In this document: piece by piece, positions 1 to 6,691 of the stretch | How the letters are laid out: every line of letters begins with the position of its first letter | Position numbering within the stretch: position 1 is the first letter of the stretch | The notes under the pieces: model-generated | Told to the model about the DNA's origin: nothing | The model's input: the letters and a program-made list of their open reading frames with translations, nothing else | Database searches by the model: none | Source of the DNA: Chitinophagia bacterium | Lineage (GTDB): Bacteria; Bacteroidota; Bacteroidia; Chitinophagales; Chitinophagaceae | NCBI GenBank assembly: GCA_010027295.1 | Contig: RGVM01000128.1 | Location: 1 to 7,110 of the forward strand | Length of the DNA: 7,110 bases | Direction: 5' to 3' | Position numbers and translations under genes: made by a program

Positions 1-1681
1 CGTTGCCGTAGACGTACACGTCGGCGGAGGAGTCGTCGCAGTAGATGCCCATGTTCATGCGCTTCGCATTGCCGCAGTTGTCGAAGAAGTTGTAGCGGAC
101 GATGTTGCCGCGGTCGGACGGGTTGCGGCCCATGTACCAGGGGGAGGTGTCGTTCGAGTTGAGCGTCATGTCGTGCACATGGTTGTACTCGAAGACGTGG
201 TCGTTGCCGAACACGAAGATGCCGTGGAAGTCGCCGTTGTAGATCTCGTTGTGGGCGACGCGGTTGCCGCAGCCGTCGACGCGGATGCCCGCCCAGGTGA
301 ACTTGTTGCGGCGGTTGAAGTCATGGATCCGGCAGTTCTCGACGAAGCTGTTGCCCGGTGTGAGGGTCCGCTTGTCGCCGCCGCTGAGGCTGATGCCGCC
401 GCAGCCGGTGTTGTAGACGTCGCAGCTCTGCACGCCGTTATGGTCGCCCGCCCTCCGGTTCCAGGAAGTATGGCGGTATATGTGGTTCTGATAGGCGCCT
501 ATCTGGCCGGACACGGTCCTGCCCTCGTAGTCGTCGATCGACATCTTCTCGTCGAGGGCCTCGGCACCCTGTCCCATAAAGATGCCGGAAGTGCCCATGT
601 TGCGGATGGTACAGCCTGCGATAAGTGTATGGTGGCTCTCTTCGATATGGATCCCAATTCCGCGGCCGGCCTCGAAGGTCATGCCTTCGAGGCGCAGGTG
701 CGAAGTACCGTTGAGCGAGACGACAGGCGCCTCAAGCATGGACACCTGGATGCGTGCTTTCGAAAGGTCCGATGTCGGCCATACGAAGAGCAGCCCCCGT
801 TCCCTGTCGAGGTACCATTCACCGGGACTGTCGAGTTCTTTGAGGATGTTGATGGCGACGTAGGACTGGAACTCCTTCCCCGAGGCCACGCCGTACAGGT
901 GGGGCTTTCCGAGTCGCATCGTGCCGGCCGTGGTATCGATGGTGGCGACGGGGTTGAAGTCGTCGGCGAAGCCGTAGTTGAGGGTGCCCTGTATCCAGAC
1001 GTCGGGGATGCCGGCCCAGGCCTTGTGTCTGGGGTCGGTGTAGTGGAAGACGGCGCCGCGGTTCGACTTGTCGCCCGTCCGTGGGACGGACCCGGCGTCC
1101 TCCACCTTGCCGATGGCCACGGCGCCCTCGTTTGGGTACCGGGCCAGGGTCATGGGCCTGCCGTCGATGAACAGTTCGAGGGGTGAGGGCACGACGGGTA
1201 GAGAATGGCCGTACTGACGGTGTCTTCCGTAGTCACGTATGCCCAGTGCTGCGAGGTCGGCCATCCATATCCGGTTCGCCGCTGAGGGTTGGAGCCTGCC
1301 ACGCAGAGTGGGGTCGATGACCTTCCGAAACGAGGAGGACTGGAGGGTTCGGCCACCCGTGACATGCACGGTCTCGCCGGGGGCCGCTGTCCAGACGACG
1401 GGTGCGCCCTCCCGACCGGCGTCGGCAGCTCCCAGCTCCAGTGTCCGGGCAAGGTCGTATGTGCCTCCGTGCACCACCACGCGGAGGCCGCCTTCGGGGA
1501 TGCCTTTGGCGTCCTTGTACAGGCGCACCAGGTTACGGGCGGCTTCCAGGCTTGCCACGGGACGGGCCGCCGAGCCGTCGTTTCCGTTGCGGCCCCGCGG
1601 GGACACATGGAACACCTGGGCTGTTGCCAGTAGAGGCAGAACAACGGGCAACAGAAGGATGGCAGGCAGTTTCGGGGTCAT
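1..1681 (-). CDS. Secreted right-handed parallel beta-helix protein, GH141-like (3' end missing)
   Basis: The minus-strand frame starting at ATG 1681-1679 stays open for 560 codons to the left edge, so the C-terminus is missing. Residues 1-21 form a signal peptide: short K-containing start, hydrophobic core rich in L/V/P, ending Ala-Thr-Ala before Gln22. The mature protein begins with FHVSPRGRNGNDG, a start common in extracellular beta-helix enzymes, followed by a domain ending in PGEWYLDRERG (from residue 286). After that come beta-helix rungs rich in N, G, H and I, including NRVAHNEIYNGDFHGI, DRGNIVRYNFFDNCG and MGIYCDDSSADVYVYGN. This order and these motifs match the GH141-like / right-handed beta-helix repeat family. 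Characterised GH141 members act on plant polysaccharides (fucosidase, xylanase); substrate here is unknown. In-frame codons continue upstream of 1681, but the translation there is arginine-rich without a signal peptide, so 1681 is preferred. No clear Shine-Dalgarno is seen. Family assignment is strong; enzymatic activity is inferred. Confidence 0.88.
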   Translation of the reverse strand, partial: MTPKLPAILLLPVVLPLLATAQVFHVSPRGRNGNDGSAARPVASLEAARNLVRLYKDAKGIPEGGLRVVVHGGTYDLARTLELGAADAGREGAPVVWTAAPGETVHVTGGRTLQSSSFRKVIDPTLRGRLQPSAANRIWMADLAALGIRDYGRHRQYGHSLPVVPSPLELFIDGRPMTLARYPNEGAVAIGKVEDAGSVPRTGDKSNRGAVFHYTDPRHKAWAGIPDVWIQGTLNYGFADDFNPVATIDTTAGTMRLGKPHLYGVASGKEFQSYVAINILKELDSPGEWYLDRERGLLFVWPTSDLSKARIQVSMLEAPVVSLNGTSHLRLEGMTFEAGRGIGIHIEESHHTLIAGCTIRNMGTSGIFMGQGAEALDEKMSIDDYEGRTVSGQIGAYQNHIYRHTSWNRRAGDHNGVQSCDVYNTGCGGISLSGGDKRTLTPGNSFVENCRIHDFNRRNKFTWAGIRVDGCGNRVAHNEIYNGDFHGIFVFGNDHVFEYNHVHDMTLNSNDTSPWYMGRNPSDRGNIVRYNFFDNCGNAKRMNMGIYCDDSSADVYVYGN

Positions 1682-1703
1682 CTTGGGTGGTTTCACCCAA
1701 GAT
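1680..1703. repeat. Perfect 10-bp inverted repeat at the start codon of the beta-helix gene
   Basis: ATCTTGGGTG at 1680-1689 and CACCCAAGAT at 1694-1703 are perfect reverse complements around a 4-nt loop (GTTT on the plus strand, AAAC in the leftward mRNA). In the leftward transcript the A and U of the AUG lie in the 3' arm, so a folded hairpin would hide the start codon. It could be a translational control hairpin or a DNA operator; function is inferred. Confidence 0.6.
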
Positions 1704-2130
1704 ACTGGAAAAGGGGTTTTGCCGGCTTGTCGGCCGCCCTTCTTGGGGATGGGGGACAGTCGTCCGCTGTCGTCTCTTCGTGGCGAAACGTACTGCCGAT
1801 GGCAGGACCGACCATGGCCTGTGGAAGCCGTCAGCCGATGCATTTGCCAAACCAATACATATCCCGGCTGCCATCGCTTGCAGGAAGGCCGGCGAAACCT
1901 TTGATATGTGATTATTGCATTACTCTCACTTTTTGCTTCTAAGGTTAGACATTTATTGACAATCCACCGGTTTATGTTTTCTTTTGTCGTTGAGAATTGT
2001 ATACCGGCGTTTATGCCTGTACGGACTCTGGAAAGCGTGTTGCGGATCGTCCGGTTCTCCCCGGAGCCGCAGTTTGCAGGTCCAATCATCCTCTGACAAA
2101 TTCCAACCGCGGATGCCCATGTGGGACGCG

Positions 2131-2153
2131 GGTACGGTACCGGTCGCACCGGT
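2131..2153. repeat. Palindrome cluster upstream of the FkbH-like gene
   Basis: Two overlapping dyads lie here: GGTAC-G-GTACC (2131-2141) and ACCGGT-CGC-ACCGGT (2139-2144 / 2148-2153). They share bases 2139-2141, so both could not form at once. The second could form a 6-bp RNA hairpin ending 27 nt before the Shine-Dalgarno sequence; the first can only be a DNA palindrome. It could be an operator or leader structure; the role is not known. Confidence 0.35.
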
Positions 2154-2180
2154 GTACTGGCGGGTTTGGTATGGCTTGCC

Positions 2181-2185
2181 GGAGG
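2181..2185 (+). promoter_or_regulatory. Ribosome binding site of the FkbH-like gene
   Basis: GGAGG lies 9 nt before ATG 2195. It decides between the closely spaced ATGs at 2191 (wrong frame), 2195 and 2210 (in frame), and favours 2195. Confidence 0.7.
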
Positions 2186-2194
2186 TAGAGATGA

Positions 2195-3895
2195 ATGACA
2201 AAGACGAGCATGGGACACAGCAGGGTGGCGATTTTGGGCAACTACGCCATGCAGTTCGCGGCGCGGAGCCTGCGGAAGGCGGCGAAGGTCTCGGGCCTGC
2301 CTGTGGATTTGTATCTGGCCGACTATGGCACGGCAGATATGGAGCTGCTCGACCCAGGCTCCGGGCTATATGCGTTCAAGCCTGACTTCATCGTCTGGCA
2401 CGAGTCGACCCTGGCCCTGCGCGACCAGTTCTACGCGAACCGGGAGGACGACCGTCTCGGCTATGCCCTGTCGGCTGTGGGCCGCATCCGCGCCCACCTC
2501 GAGCGGCTGGAACGTGATCTGCCCGGCTGTAAGGTCCTGTACCCGAACCATCCGGCCGGCTTCGAGGACAACCTTTTCGGGCATTACGGCTACAAGCTGC
2601 CCACCTCCTGGCATTTCCAGTTGGGCAAGACCAACCACCTCCTTAACGAGCTGGCCGCCGAGGCGGACAATCTCATACTCGTGAACGCATGGCCTGTCGG
2701 CCGGGCCGAGCCTCTGACAGACTACGCGATGGTGGTGAATGCAGACCTGCACTACACGCTCCCATACCTCGACTGGATGGCCGACACCTGGGTACGCATC
2801 ATCCGCTGCCACCAGGGCCGCTTTGTGAAGTGCGTCATCCTCGACCTGGACAACACGCTCTGGGGCGGCATCATCGGCGATGACGGCATCGAGGGCATCC
2901 AGGTCGGCTCGCTGGGTGTGGGCAAGGCCTTCACACGCCTGCAGAAATGGCTCAAGGAGCTGGTGGGCAGGGGTATCCTCCTTGCCGTCTGCTCCAAGAA
3001 CGACGAGGATGTGGCTAAGGGGGCCTTCCTTCGCCACCCGGAGATGGTCCTCCGGCTGGAGGACATTTCGGTCTTCGTCGCCAATTGGGAGAGCAAGGCC
3101 GACAACATCGCCCGTATCCGGCAGGTCCTAAATATCGGCTACGACGCCATGGTCTTCCTCGACGACAATCCTGCGGAGCGTGACATCGTCCGGCGGCACC
3201 TCCCAGACGTCATCGTGCCGGAGCTTCCCGAAGACCCGGCACTGTACCTCCCTCACCTCATCGGCCTGAACCTCTTCGAGACCGCCGGGGTCTCACGCAC
3301 CGACCTGGAGCGGACCCGGCAGTACCAGGAGGAGGGCCGCCGGCAGCAGTTGGCGCAGTCGGTCACCAACATGGACGAGTTCCTCGCTTCTCTCGGGATG
3401 AAGGCCCGTATCACCCCGTTCCAAGAGCAGGACGTCGAGCGTATCTCCCAGCTGACCCTCCGATCGAACCAGTTCAACCTTCGAACCCGTCGTTACGGTG
3501 TCCCCGATATCCGCCGCATCCTGCAGGACCCTTCCTGCGAGACCTTCAGTGTTTCACTGAAGGACACTTTCGGCGACTACGGCCTGATCAGTCTTGTCGT
3601 CGTGGAGCTCACGGACGACGGCGGGGCCTCCATCGACACCTGGATCATGTCGTGCCGCGTCCTCAAACGAACCGTGGAGGAGCTCCTGATGAACCATGTG
3701 GTGGAGCGACTCCAGGCCCGCGGCGTGACCCGGCTTTCCGGAGAGTACATCCCCTCCGGAAAGAACCGTCTCGTCGAAGACCTCCTACCCCGGCTGGGCT
3801 TCCAGCCCGACGGCGAGAACCGGTACACCCTGCTCATGTCAGACTTCACTCCCTTTCAGACAAAAATCATGACCCTTGGACAAGACGATAAGTGA
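2195..3895 (+). CDS. FkbH-like HAD-IIIC family protein, putative glyceryl-ACP synthase
   Basis: A 566-residue protein with the full FkbH architecture. Residues about 10-200 form an SGNH-like N-terminal domain. The HAD domain follows, with the nucleophile motif DLDNT at 217-221 (D217, D219), CSKN at 266-269 (motif II Ser267) and FLDDNPAER around 321-329 (D323/D324). The C-terminal part (about 410-560) is the usual GNAT-like FkbH domain, with LRSNQFNLRTRRYG, FGDYGLIS, MSCRVLKR and SGKNRLVEDL. Characterised FkbH enzymes take D-1,3-bisphosphoglycerate, remove phosphate and load a D-glyceryl group on the thiol of an ACP. All expected HAD residues are present, so activity is likely. The next gene is an ACP that overlaps it by 20 nt, which strongly suggests it is the partner. 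No genes for converting glyceryl-ACP to methoxymalonyl-ACP are visible. Family assignment is firm; the exact acyl group is inferred. Confidence 0.93.
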   Translation: MTKTSMGHSRVAILGNYAMQFAARSLRKAAKVSGLPVDLYLADYGTADMELLDPGSGLYAFKPDFIVWHESTLALRDQFYANREDDRLGYALSAVGRIRAHLERLERDLPGCKVLYPNHPAGFEDNLFGHYGYKLPTSWHFQLGKTNHLLNELAAEADNLILVNAWPVGRAEPLTDYAMVVNADLHYTLPYLDWMADTWVRIIRCHQGRFVKCVILDLDNTLWGGIIGDDGIEGIQVGSLGVGKAFTRLQKWLKELVGRGILLAVCSKNDEDVAKGAFLRHPEMVLRLEDISVFVANWESKADNIARIRQVLNIGYDAMVFLDDNPAERDIVRRHLPDVIVPELPEDPALYLPHLIGLNLFETAGVSRTDLERTRQYQEEGRRQQLAQSVTNMDEFLASLGMKARITPFQEQDVERISQLTLRSNQFNLRTRRYGVPDIRRILQDPSCETFSVSLKDTFGDYGLISLVVVELTDDGGASIDTWIMSCRVLKRTVEELLMNHVVERLQARGVTRLSGEYIPSGKNRLVEDLLPRLGFQPDGENRYTLLMSDFTPFQTKIMTLGQDDK

Positions 3896-4109
3896 CCTGA
3901 TGCCCATCTTTCGGGACGTCCTGGAAGACGACACAATCCAGCTCAGCGAATCCTCCACCGCCCGGGACGTGCCTGGCTGGGACTCCCTGAACCACATCTA
4001 CATCGTCGTTGCCATCGAGAAACGGTTCAAGGTCAAGTTCAAGTCGACCCAGATCCAGGCCTGGCAATGTGTAGGGGACATCCTGAAGGACCTTAATGAA
4101 AACCCCTGA
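3876..4109 (+). CDS. Acyl carrier protein (TTG start)
   Basis: A 77-residue stand-alone acyl carrier protein. It has a predicted helix I (residues 3-16), then GWDSLNHI at 34-41, where Ser37 is the expected 4'-phosphopantetheine attachment site. Helix II (IYIVVAIEKRFKVKF) and the last helix (CVGDILKDL) follow. The size and GWDSLNH motif fit stand-alone carriers of DltC or FkbH-partner type. The start is TTG 3876: an in-frame stop (3870-3872) lies just upstream, and the first in-frame ATG (3900) would remove half of helix I. No Shine-Dalgarno is visible, and the gene overlaps the FkbH-like gene by 20 nt in another frame, so translational coupling is likely. Probable role: carry the acyl (possibly glyceryl) group from the FkbH-like protein to the membrane acyltransferase encoded downstream. 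It would need a phosphopantetheinyl transferase from elsewhere in the genome. Confidence 0.9.
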   Translation: MDKTISDLMPIFRDVLEDDTIQLSESSTARDVPGWDSLNHIYIVVAIEKRFKVKFKSTQIQAWQCVGDILKDLNENP

Positions 4110-4275
4110 GTATAGTGTATCCCTTTCGATGTTAGACCCTTCATCCCAGGGATTTCCTCAGAGGCCTAGCAGGCCCGGGACATACCGCCTGCCAGGCCGC
4201 CTGCCGAAGCCCCAACGCCTTTGAAAGCACCAAGATGCCTACCAACGAAAGCTGATAGACGAAAATTCCCATCGG
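4110..4275 (+). other. 166-nt intra-operon gap between ACP and MBOAT genes
   Basis: No gene is seen in this gap, which is unusually long for a cluster whose other joints are a 20-nt overlap and a 6-nt spacer. It holds the strong inverted repeat described separately and a 9-bp direct repeat CCGCCTGCC (4185-4193 and 4197-4205). A six-codon ATG frame at 4235-4255 is too short to support as a gene. The gap could hold an attenuator, an RNA processing site or an internal promoter; none is demonstrable. Confidence 0.5.
4163..4198. repeat. 12-bp inverted repeat in the ACP-MBOAT gap
   Basis: GGCCTAGCAGGC (4163-4174) and GCCTGCCAGGCC (4187-4198) are reverse complements at 11 of 12 positions, around a 12-nt loop. 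The single mismatch (A4168 opposite C4193) lies within the stem. No T-run follows, so it is not a classical intrinsic terminator; it may be a partial attenuator or an mRNA-stabilising hairpin. Confidence 0.6.
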
Positions 4276-5700
4276 ATGCTCTTCAACTCGCTCACTTTCC
4301 TTGTCTTCCTGCCAGTCGTCTTCTTCCTGTACTGGATGAGCCCCAAGCGAAGGTCCGAATGGCAGAACAGCGTACTGCTGCTGGCCAGCTACGTGTTCTA
4401 CGGGTGGTGGGATTGGCGCTTCCTACTGCTGCTCGCCGGCTCCACCTTGCTCGACTACTTCGCCGGTATCGGCCTAGACCGGAATACAGACCCTGGAAAG
4501 CGCAGACTCTGGCTCTGGGGCACTGTGGCCCTCAACCTTGTGGTACTCGGCCTCTTCAAGTATTTCAACTTCTTCGTCGATTCAGCCACACGGCTCTTGG
4601 AATCTCTCGGCTACCACCCCGCCCCCTGGGCGCTCAACCTCATCCTGCCTGTCGGTATCTCCTTCTACACCTTTCACGGGCTGTCATACGTCATCGACAT
4701 CTACTTCGGCCGGATTCGCCCCACCCGGGACCCTCTGGTGTACGGTGTCTTCGTCGCCTACTTCCCTCTGCTCGTAGCCGGTCCGATAGAGCGGGCTACC
4801 CATCTGCTGCCGAAACTCGCCAAGCCGAGGGTATTCGAATACCCGATGGCGGTGGACGGCTTTCGGCTGATGGCATGGGGTTTCTTCAAAAAGCTCGTCA
4901 TCGCAGATACCCTCGCCGTTGAGGTCAACGAGATTTTCAACAACTTCACCGACTTCCGGGGCGGCACCCTCATGATCGGCGTGGTCTACTTCGCCATTCA
5001 GGTGTACTGCGACTTCAGCGGCTACACCGACATCGCCCGGGGCGTGTCGAGGCTCCTGGGCATTGAGGTGCTCGAGAACTTCCGCACCCCCTACCTCAGC
5101 CGATCCATACCCGAGTTCTGGAGCCGCTGGCACATCAGCCTCTCGAGCTGGCTGAACGACTACGTCTTCACACCCCTCGCTATCGAGTTCAGAGACCGGG
5201 GGCGCCACGGTATCATGGCCGCCGTCCTGATCACCTTCCTTCTCTCCGGACTCTGGCATGGGCCCGCCTGGCATTTCGTCATCTGGGGCGCGCTGCACGG
5301 ACTGTTCTACCTCCCCTCCATCTACCGGAAGAAGGGGCTCAGAAGCCTCTCGGTCCGCAAGGACGCGCCTCTGTCGTTCCAAGACACGCCAGCCATCCTG
5401 CAGACCTTCATCCTTGTCTGCCTGGGCTACGTGTTTTTCCGGGCGACCAGCATACAGCATGCCCTCGACTATCTGGCGCACTTCTCTTCCGAGCCCTTCT
5501 CCTTCGACACCTTCCATATACGCTCCTCCCTGAACATGCTGATCCTCGTCAGCTTCGGGATAGACTTCCTGCAGCGCCGCGGATATTTCACGGGCCGGTA
5601 CGGCAGCGGCTTCCTGCTGGCCGAGGCCCTGGCTATCTCCTTCGCGACGGCCCTGTATGGGAACTTCGGCAGCGTGGAGTTCATCTACTTCCAATTCTGA
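4276..5700 (+). CDS. MBOAT family membrane O-acyltransferase (DltB/AlgI type)
   Basis: A 474-residue, strongly hydrophobic multi-pass membrane protein of normal length for the AlgI/DltB branch. It begins MLFNSLTFLVFLPVVFFLYW, the classic family start, which fixes the start codon although no Shine-Dalgarno is visible. Family motifs appear in order: LPVGISFYTF (124-133), AGPIERA (168-174), DFSGYTDIARG (from D246), FWSRWHISLSSWLNDYVFTPL (His286) and GLWHGPAWHFVIWGALHG with His328 and His341, the latter at the expected catalytic position. Enzymes of this type take an acyl group from a cytoplasmic donor and pass it to a hydroxyl on an extracytoplasmic glycan or teichoic acid. A cognate carrier protein lies just upstream and a DltD/AlgJ-like partner just downstream, so an ACP-bound donor as in DltB is more likely than acetyl-CoA. 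The acceptor cannot be told from sequence. Confidence 0.95.
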   Translation: MLFNSLTFLVFLPVVFFLYWMSPKRRSEWQNSVLLLASYVFYGWWDWRFLLLLAGSTLLDYFAGIGLDRNTDPGKRRLWLWGTVALNLVVLGLFKYFNFFVDSATRLLESLGYHPAPWALNLILPVGISFYTFHGLSYVIDIYFGRIRPTRDPLVYGVFVAYFPLLVAGPIERATHLLPKLAKPRVFEYPMAVDGFRLMAWGFFKKLVIADTLAVEVNEIFNNFTDFRGGTLMIGVVYFAIQVYCDFSGYTDIARGVSRLLGIEVLENFRTPYLSRSIPEFWSRWHISLSSWLNDYVFTPLAIEFRDRGRHGIMAAVLITFLLSGLWHGPAWHFVIWGALHGLFYLPSIYRKKGLRSLSVRKDAPLSFQDTPAILQTFILVCLGYVFFRATSIQHALDYLAHFSSEPFSFDTFHIRSSLNMLILVSFGIDFLQRRGYFTGRYGSGFLLAEALAISFATALYGNFGSVEFIYFQF

Positions 5701-5706
5701 ACCGGC

Positions 5707-6564
5707 ATGAGACGCTTCCTTTGGCAGATGTGCATCGTGGCGACTAGCATAACCGCCATGCTTTTTCTGGCCGACCTCTTCTTCACCTGGTCCATTTCGA
5801 GAGTGCCAGCGTTCGACATCCGCGATAACGAAAAGGTTGACTACATCTTCCTCGGCGACTCGAGGACAATCAGTCTCCGACCCGATTACTTGTCCTACAT
5901 CACAGGCAAGAAGGTGCTCAACTTCTCTGCGCCCGCCTTCACGCTCGACAACAACCGGGAACTCCTTGAGTACTTCTTCCGTAGGGGGAACACCGTCGAG
6001 AAAGTCGTTCTCCAGGTCGACCAGAAGTTCGGCTCCAGGACGGGAAACCAGCGGAACTATGAGTACATGCCCCATCTGATCCGTGAAAATCCCCTCGAAC
6101 CCCGCTTCCCCTTCCAGTTCTATGCCAAGAACAATAAGAACATCGGGCCCAGGCATGTGATTCGGGGGCTGCGCTACGACGAAGTCGCCAGCAGACGCAG
6201 ACCCGGCCAAGTCCCGGACACGCTGGGCAAGGTCACTCAATTCCGGTACAACCCGAAGCTGATGGTCGACCATTCCCTGGAATCGTTCAGGATCGAGGAT
6301 ATCATCGCCCTACGGGACTACCTGAAGGGCAAGGGCGTGAAGGAGCTGATCCTCTACTCGCCGCCACTCATGCAGCAATGGAACTGGATACAGTCGGACA
6401 CTGTATCGTTCAAGCGGAAGGTCAGGGATGCCGGATTCAGATATTTCGACCTGTCCAACTTGTATCCCGACTCTACCTATTTCAACGACCAGCTCCACGT
6501 CAGGAACCAGAAGGATATGGAATACTGCAGGCTGGTAGCCTCTGAGATCCTCCGGGTACCCTGA
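5707..6564 (+). CDS. Membrane-anchored SGNH/GDSL-like protein (DltD/AlgJ-like partner)
   Basis: A 285-residue protein with one N-terminal membrane segment (about 8-27) and an extracytoplasmic domain. The domain opens with IFLGDSRTISL, giving a block I nucleophile Ser52 in a GDSR context, as in DltD- and AlgJ-like proteins rather than classic GDSL esterases. It closes with YFNDQLHVRNQKDM, where Asp261 and His264 form the expected DxxH of block V. A full catalytic triad is therefore visible. The gene starts 6 nt after the MBOAT stop, so the two are almost surely co-translated. By analogy with DltB-DltD and AlgI-AlgJ, it probably works with the MBOAT protein on the outer face of the membrane to transfer or edit acyl groups on the glycan. 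Similarity outside the SGNH motifs is not recognisable by eye, so an independent esterase is an alternative. Confidence 0.85.
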   Translation: MRRFLWQMCIVATSITAMLFLADLFFTWSISRVPAFDIRDNEKVDYIFLGDSRTISLRPDYLSYITGKKVLNFSAPAFTLDNNRELLEYFFRRGNTVEKVVLQVDQKFGSRTGNQRNYEYMPHLIRENPLEPRFPFQFYAKNNKNIGPRHVIRGLRYDEVASRRRPGQVPDTLGKVTQFRYNPKLMVDHSLESFRIEDIIALRDYLKGKGVKELILYSPPLMQQWNWIQSDTVSFKRKVRDAGFRYFDLSNLYPDSTYFNDQLHVRNQKDMEYCRLVASEILRVP

Positions 6565-6691
6565 CCTTTCCGCCAGGGGTTGCGTGTGCCTAGCCACCCT
6601 GTGGTGACTCTGGTTACCAGGATCCCCACTGCCTTACCTTATCCCTGGCCGTCCCGTCCGCAGGTCTTACCTTCATAGAGGAAACTCCTGC
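6565..6691 (+). other. Short intergenic spacer between SGNH and MutT genes
   Basis: This 127-nt spacer has no gene or T-rich terminator. It contains the short palindrome CTGGT-T-ACCAG (6610-6620). AGAGGA at 6677-6682, 9 nt before ATG 6692, is a plausible Shine-Dalgarno for the next gene. Confidence 0.4.

Larger units (their letters stand above)
1682..2194. promoter_or_regulatory. Divergent intergenic region, 513 bp, with AT-rich core
   Basis: No convincing gene is seen here. The stretch from about 1905 to 2000 is clearly AT-richer than its flanks and is the likely site of the promoters for both divergent units. A TTGACA hexamer lies at 1956-1961 (plus strand), but no good -10 hexamer follows at 16-18 nt. 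TATGTTTT at 1973-1980 resembles the Bacteroidota -7 element TAnnTTTG except for its last base, without a well-placed -33 TTTG. I therefore call a promoter region, not exact promoters. Leaders of about 200 nt would follow on both sides, each carrying inverted repeats near the gene start. Confidence 0.45.

Noticed and set aside
173..1186. Plus-strand 337-codon open frame opposite the beta-helix gene
   Set aside because: Its translation is a low-complexity run of V, A, D and G, typical of the antisense of a GC-rich gene. The minus-strand frame gives a clear signal peptide and beta-helix motifs.
1150..1644. Minus-strand 164-codon open frame
   Set aside because: It is a different frame inside the true beta-helix gene; its W/C/P/T-rich translation has no recognisable domain.
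1956..1984. Sigma70-type promoter based on TTGACA at 1956-1961
   Set aside because: No acceptable -10 hexamer lies 16-18 nt downstream, so I did not call an exact promoter.
1682..2194. Upstream extension of the beta-helix frame, which stays open through the whole intergenic region
   Set aside because: The added residues are arginine-, serine- and proline-rich with no domain, and they would bury the signal peptide inside the protein. The open frame looks like chance.
2195..3895. Polyketide (methoxymalonyl-ACP) biosynthesis role for the FkbH-like gene
   Set aside because: No PKS, FkbG, FkbI or FkbK-like gene is in the window, and the adjacent MBOAT and SGNH genes point to glycan acylation. 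Genes outside the window could still change this.
4221..4922. Plus-strand 233-codon frame overlapping the MBOAT gene start
   Set aside because: It is an arginine/proline-rich out-of-frame shadow of the MBOAT gene.
4684..6273. Minus-strand 529-codon open frame
   Set aside because: It is the antisense of the MBOAT and SGNH genes, whose plus-strand products carry complete family motifs. The translation is rich in E, V, D and G without domains.
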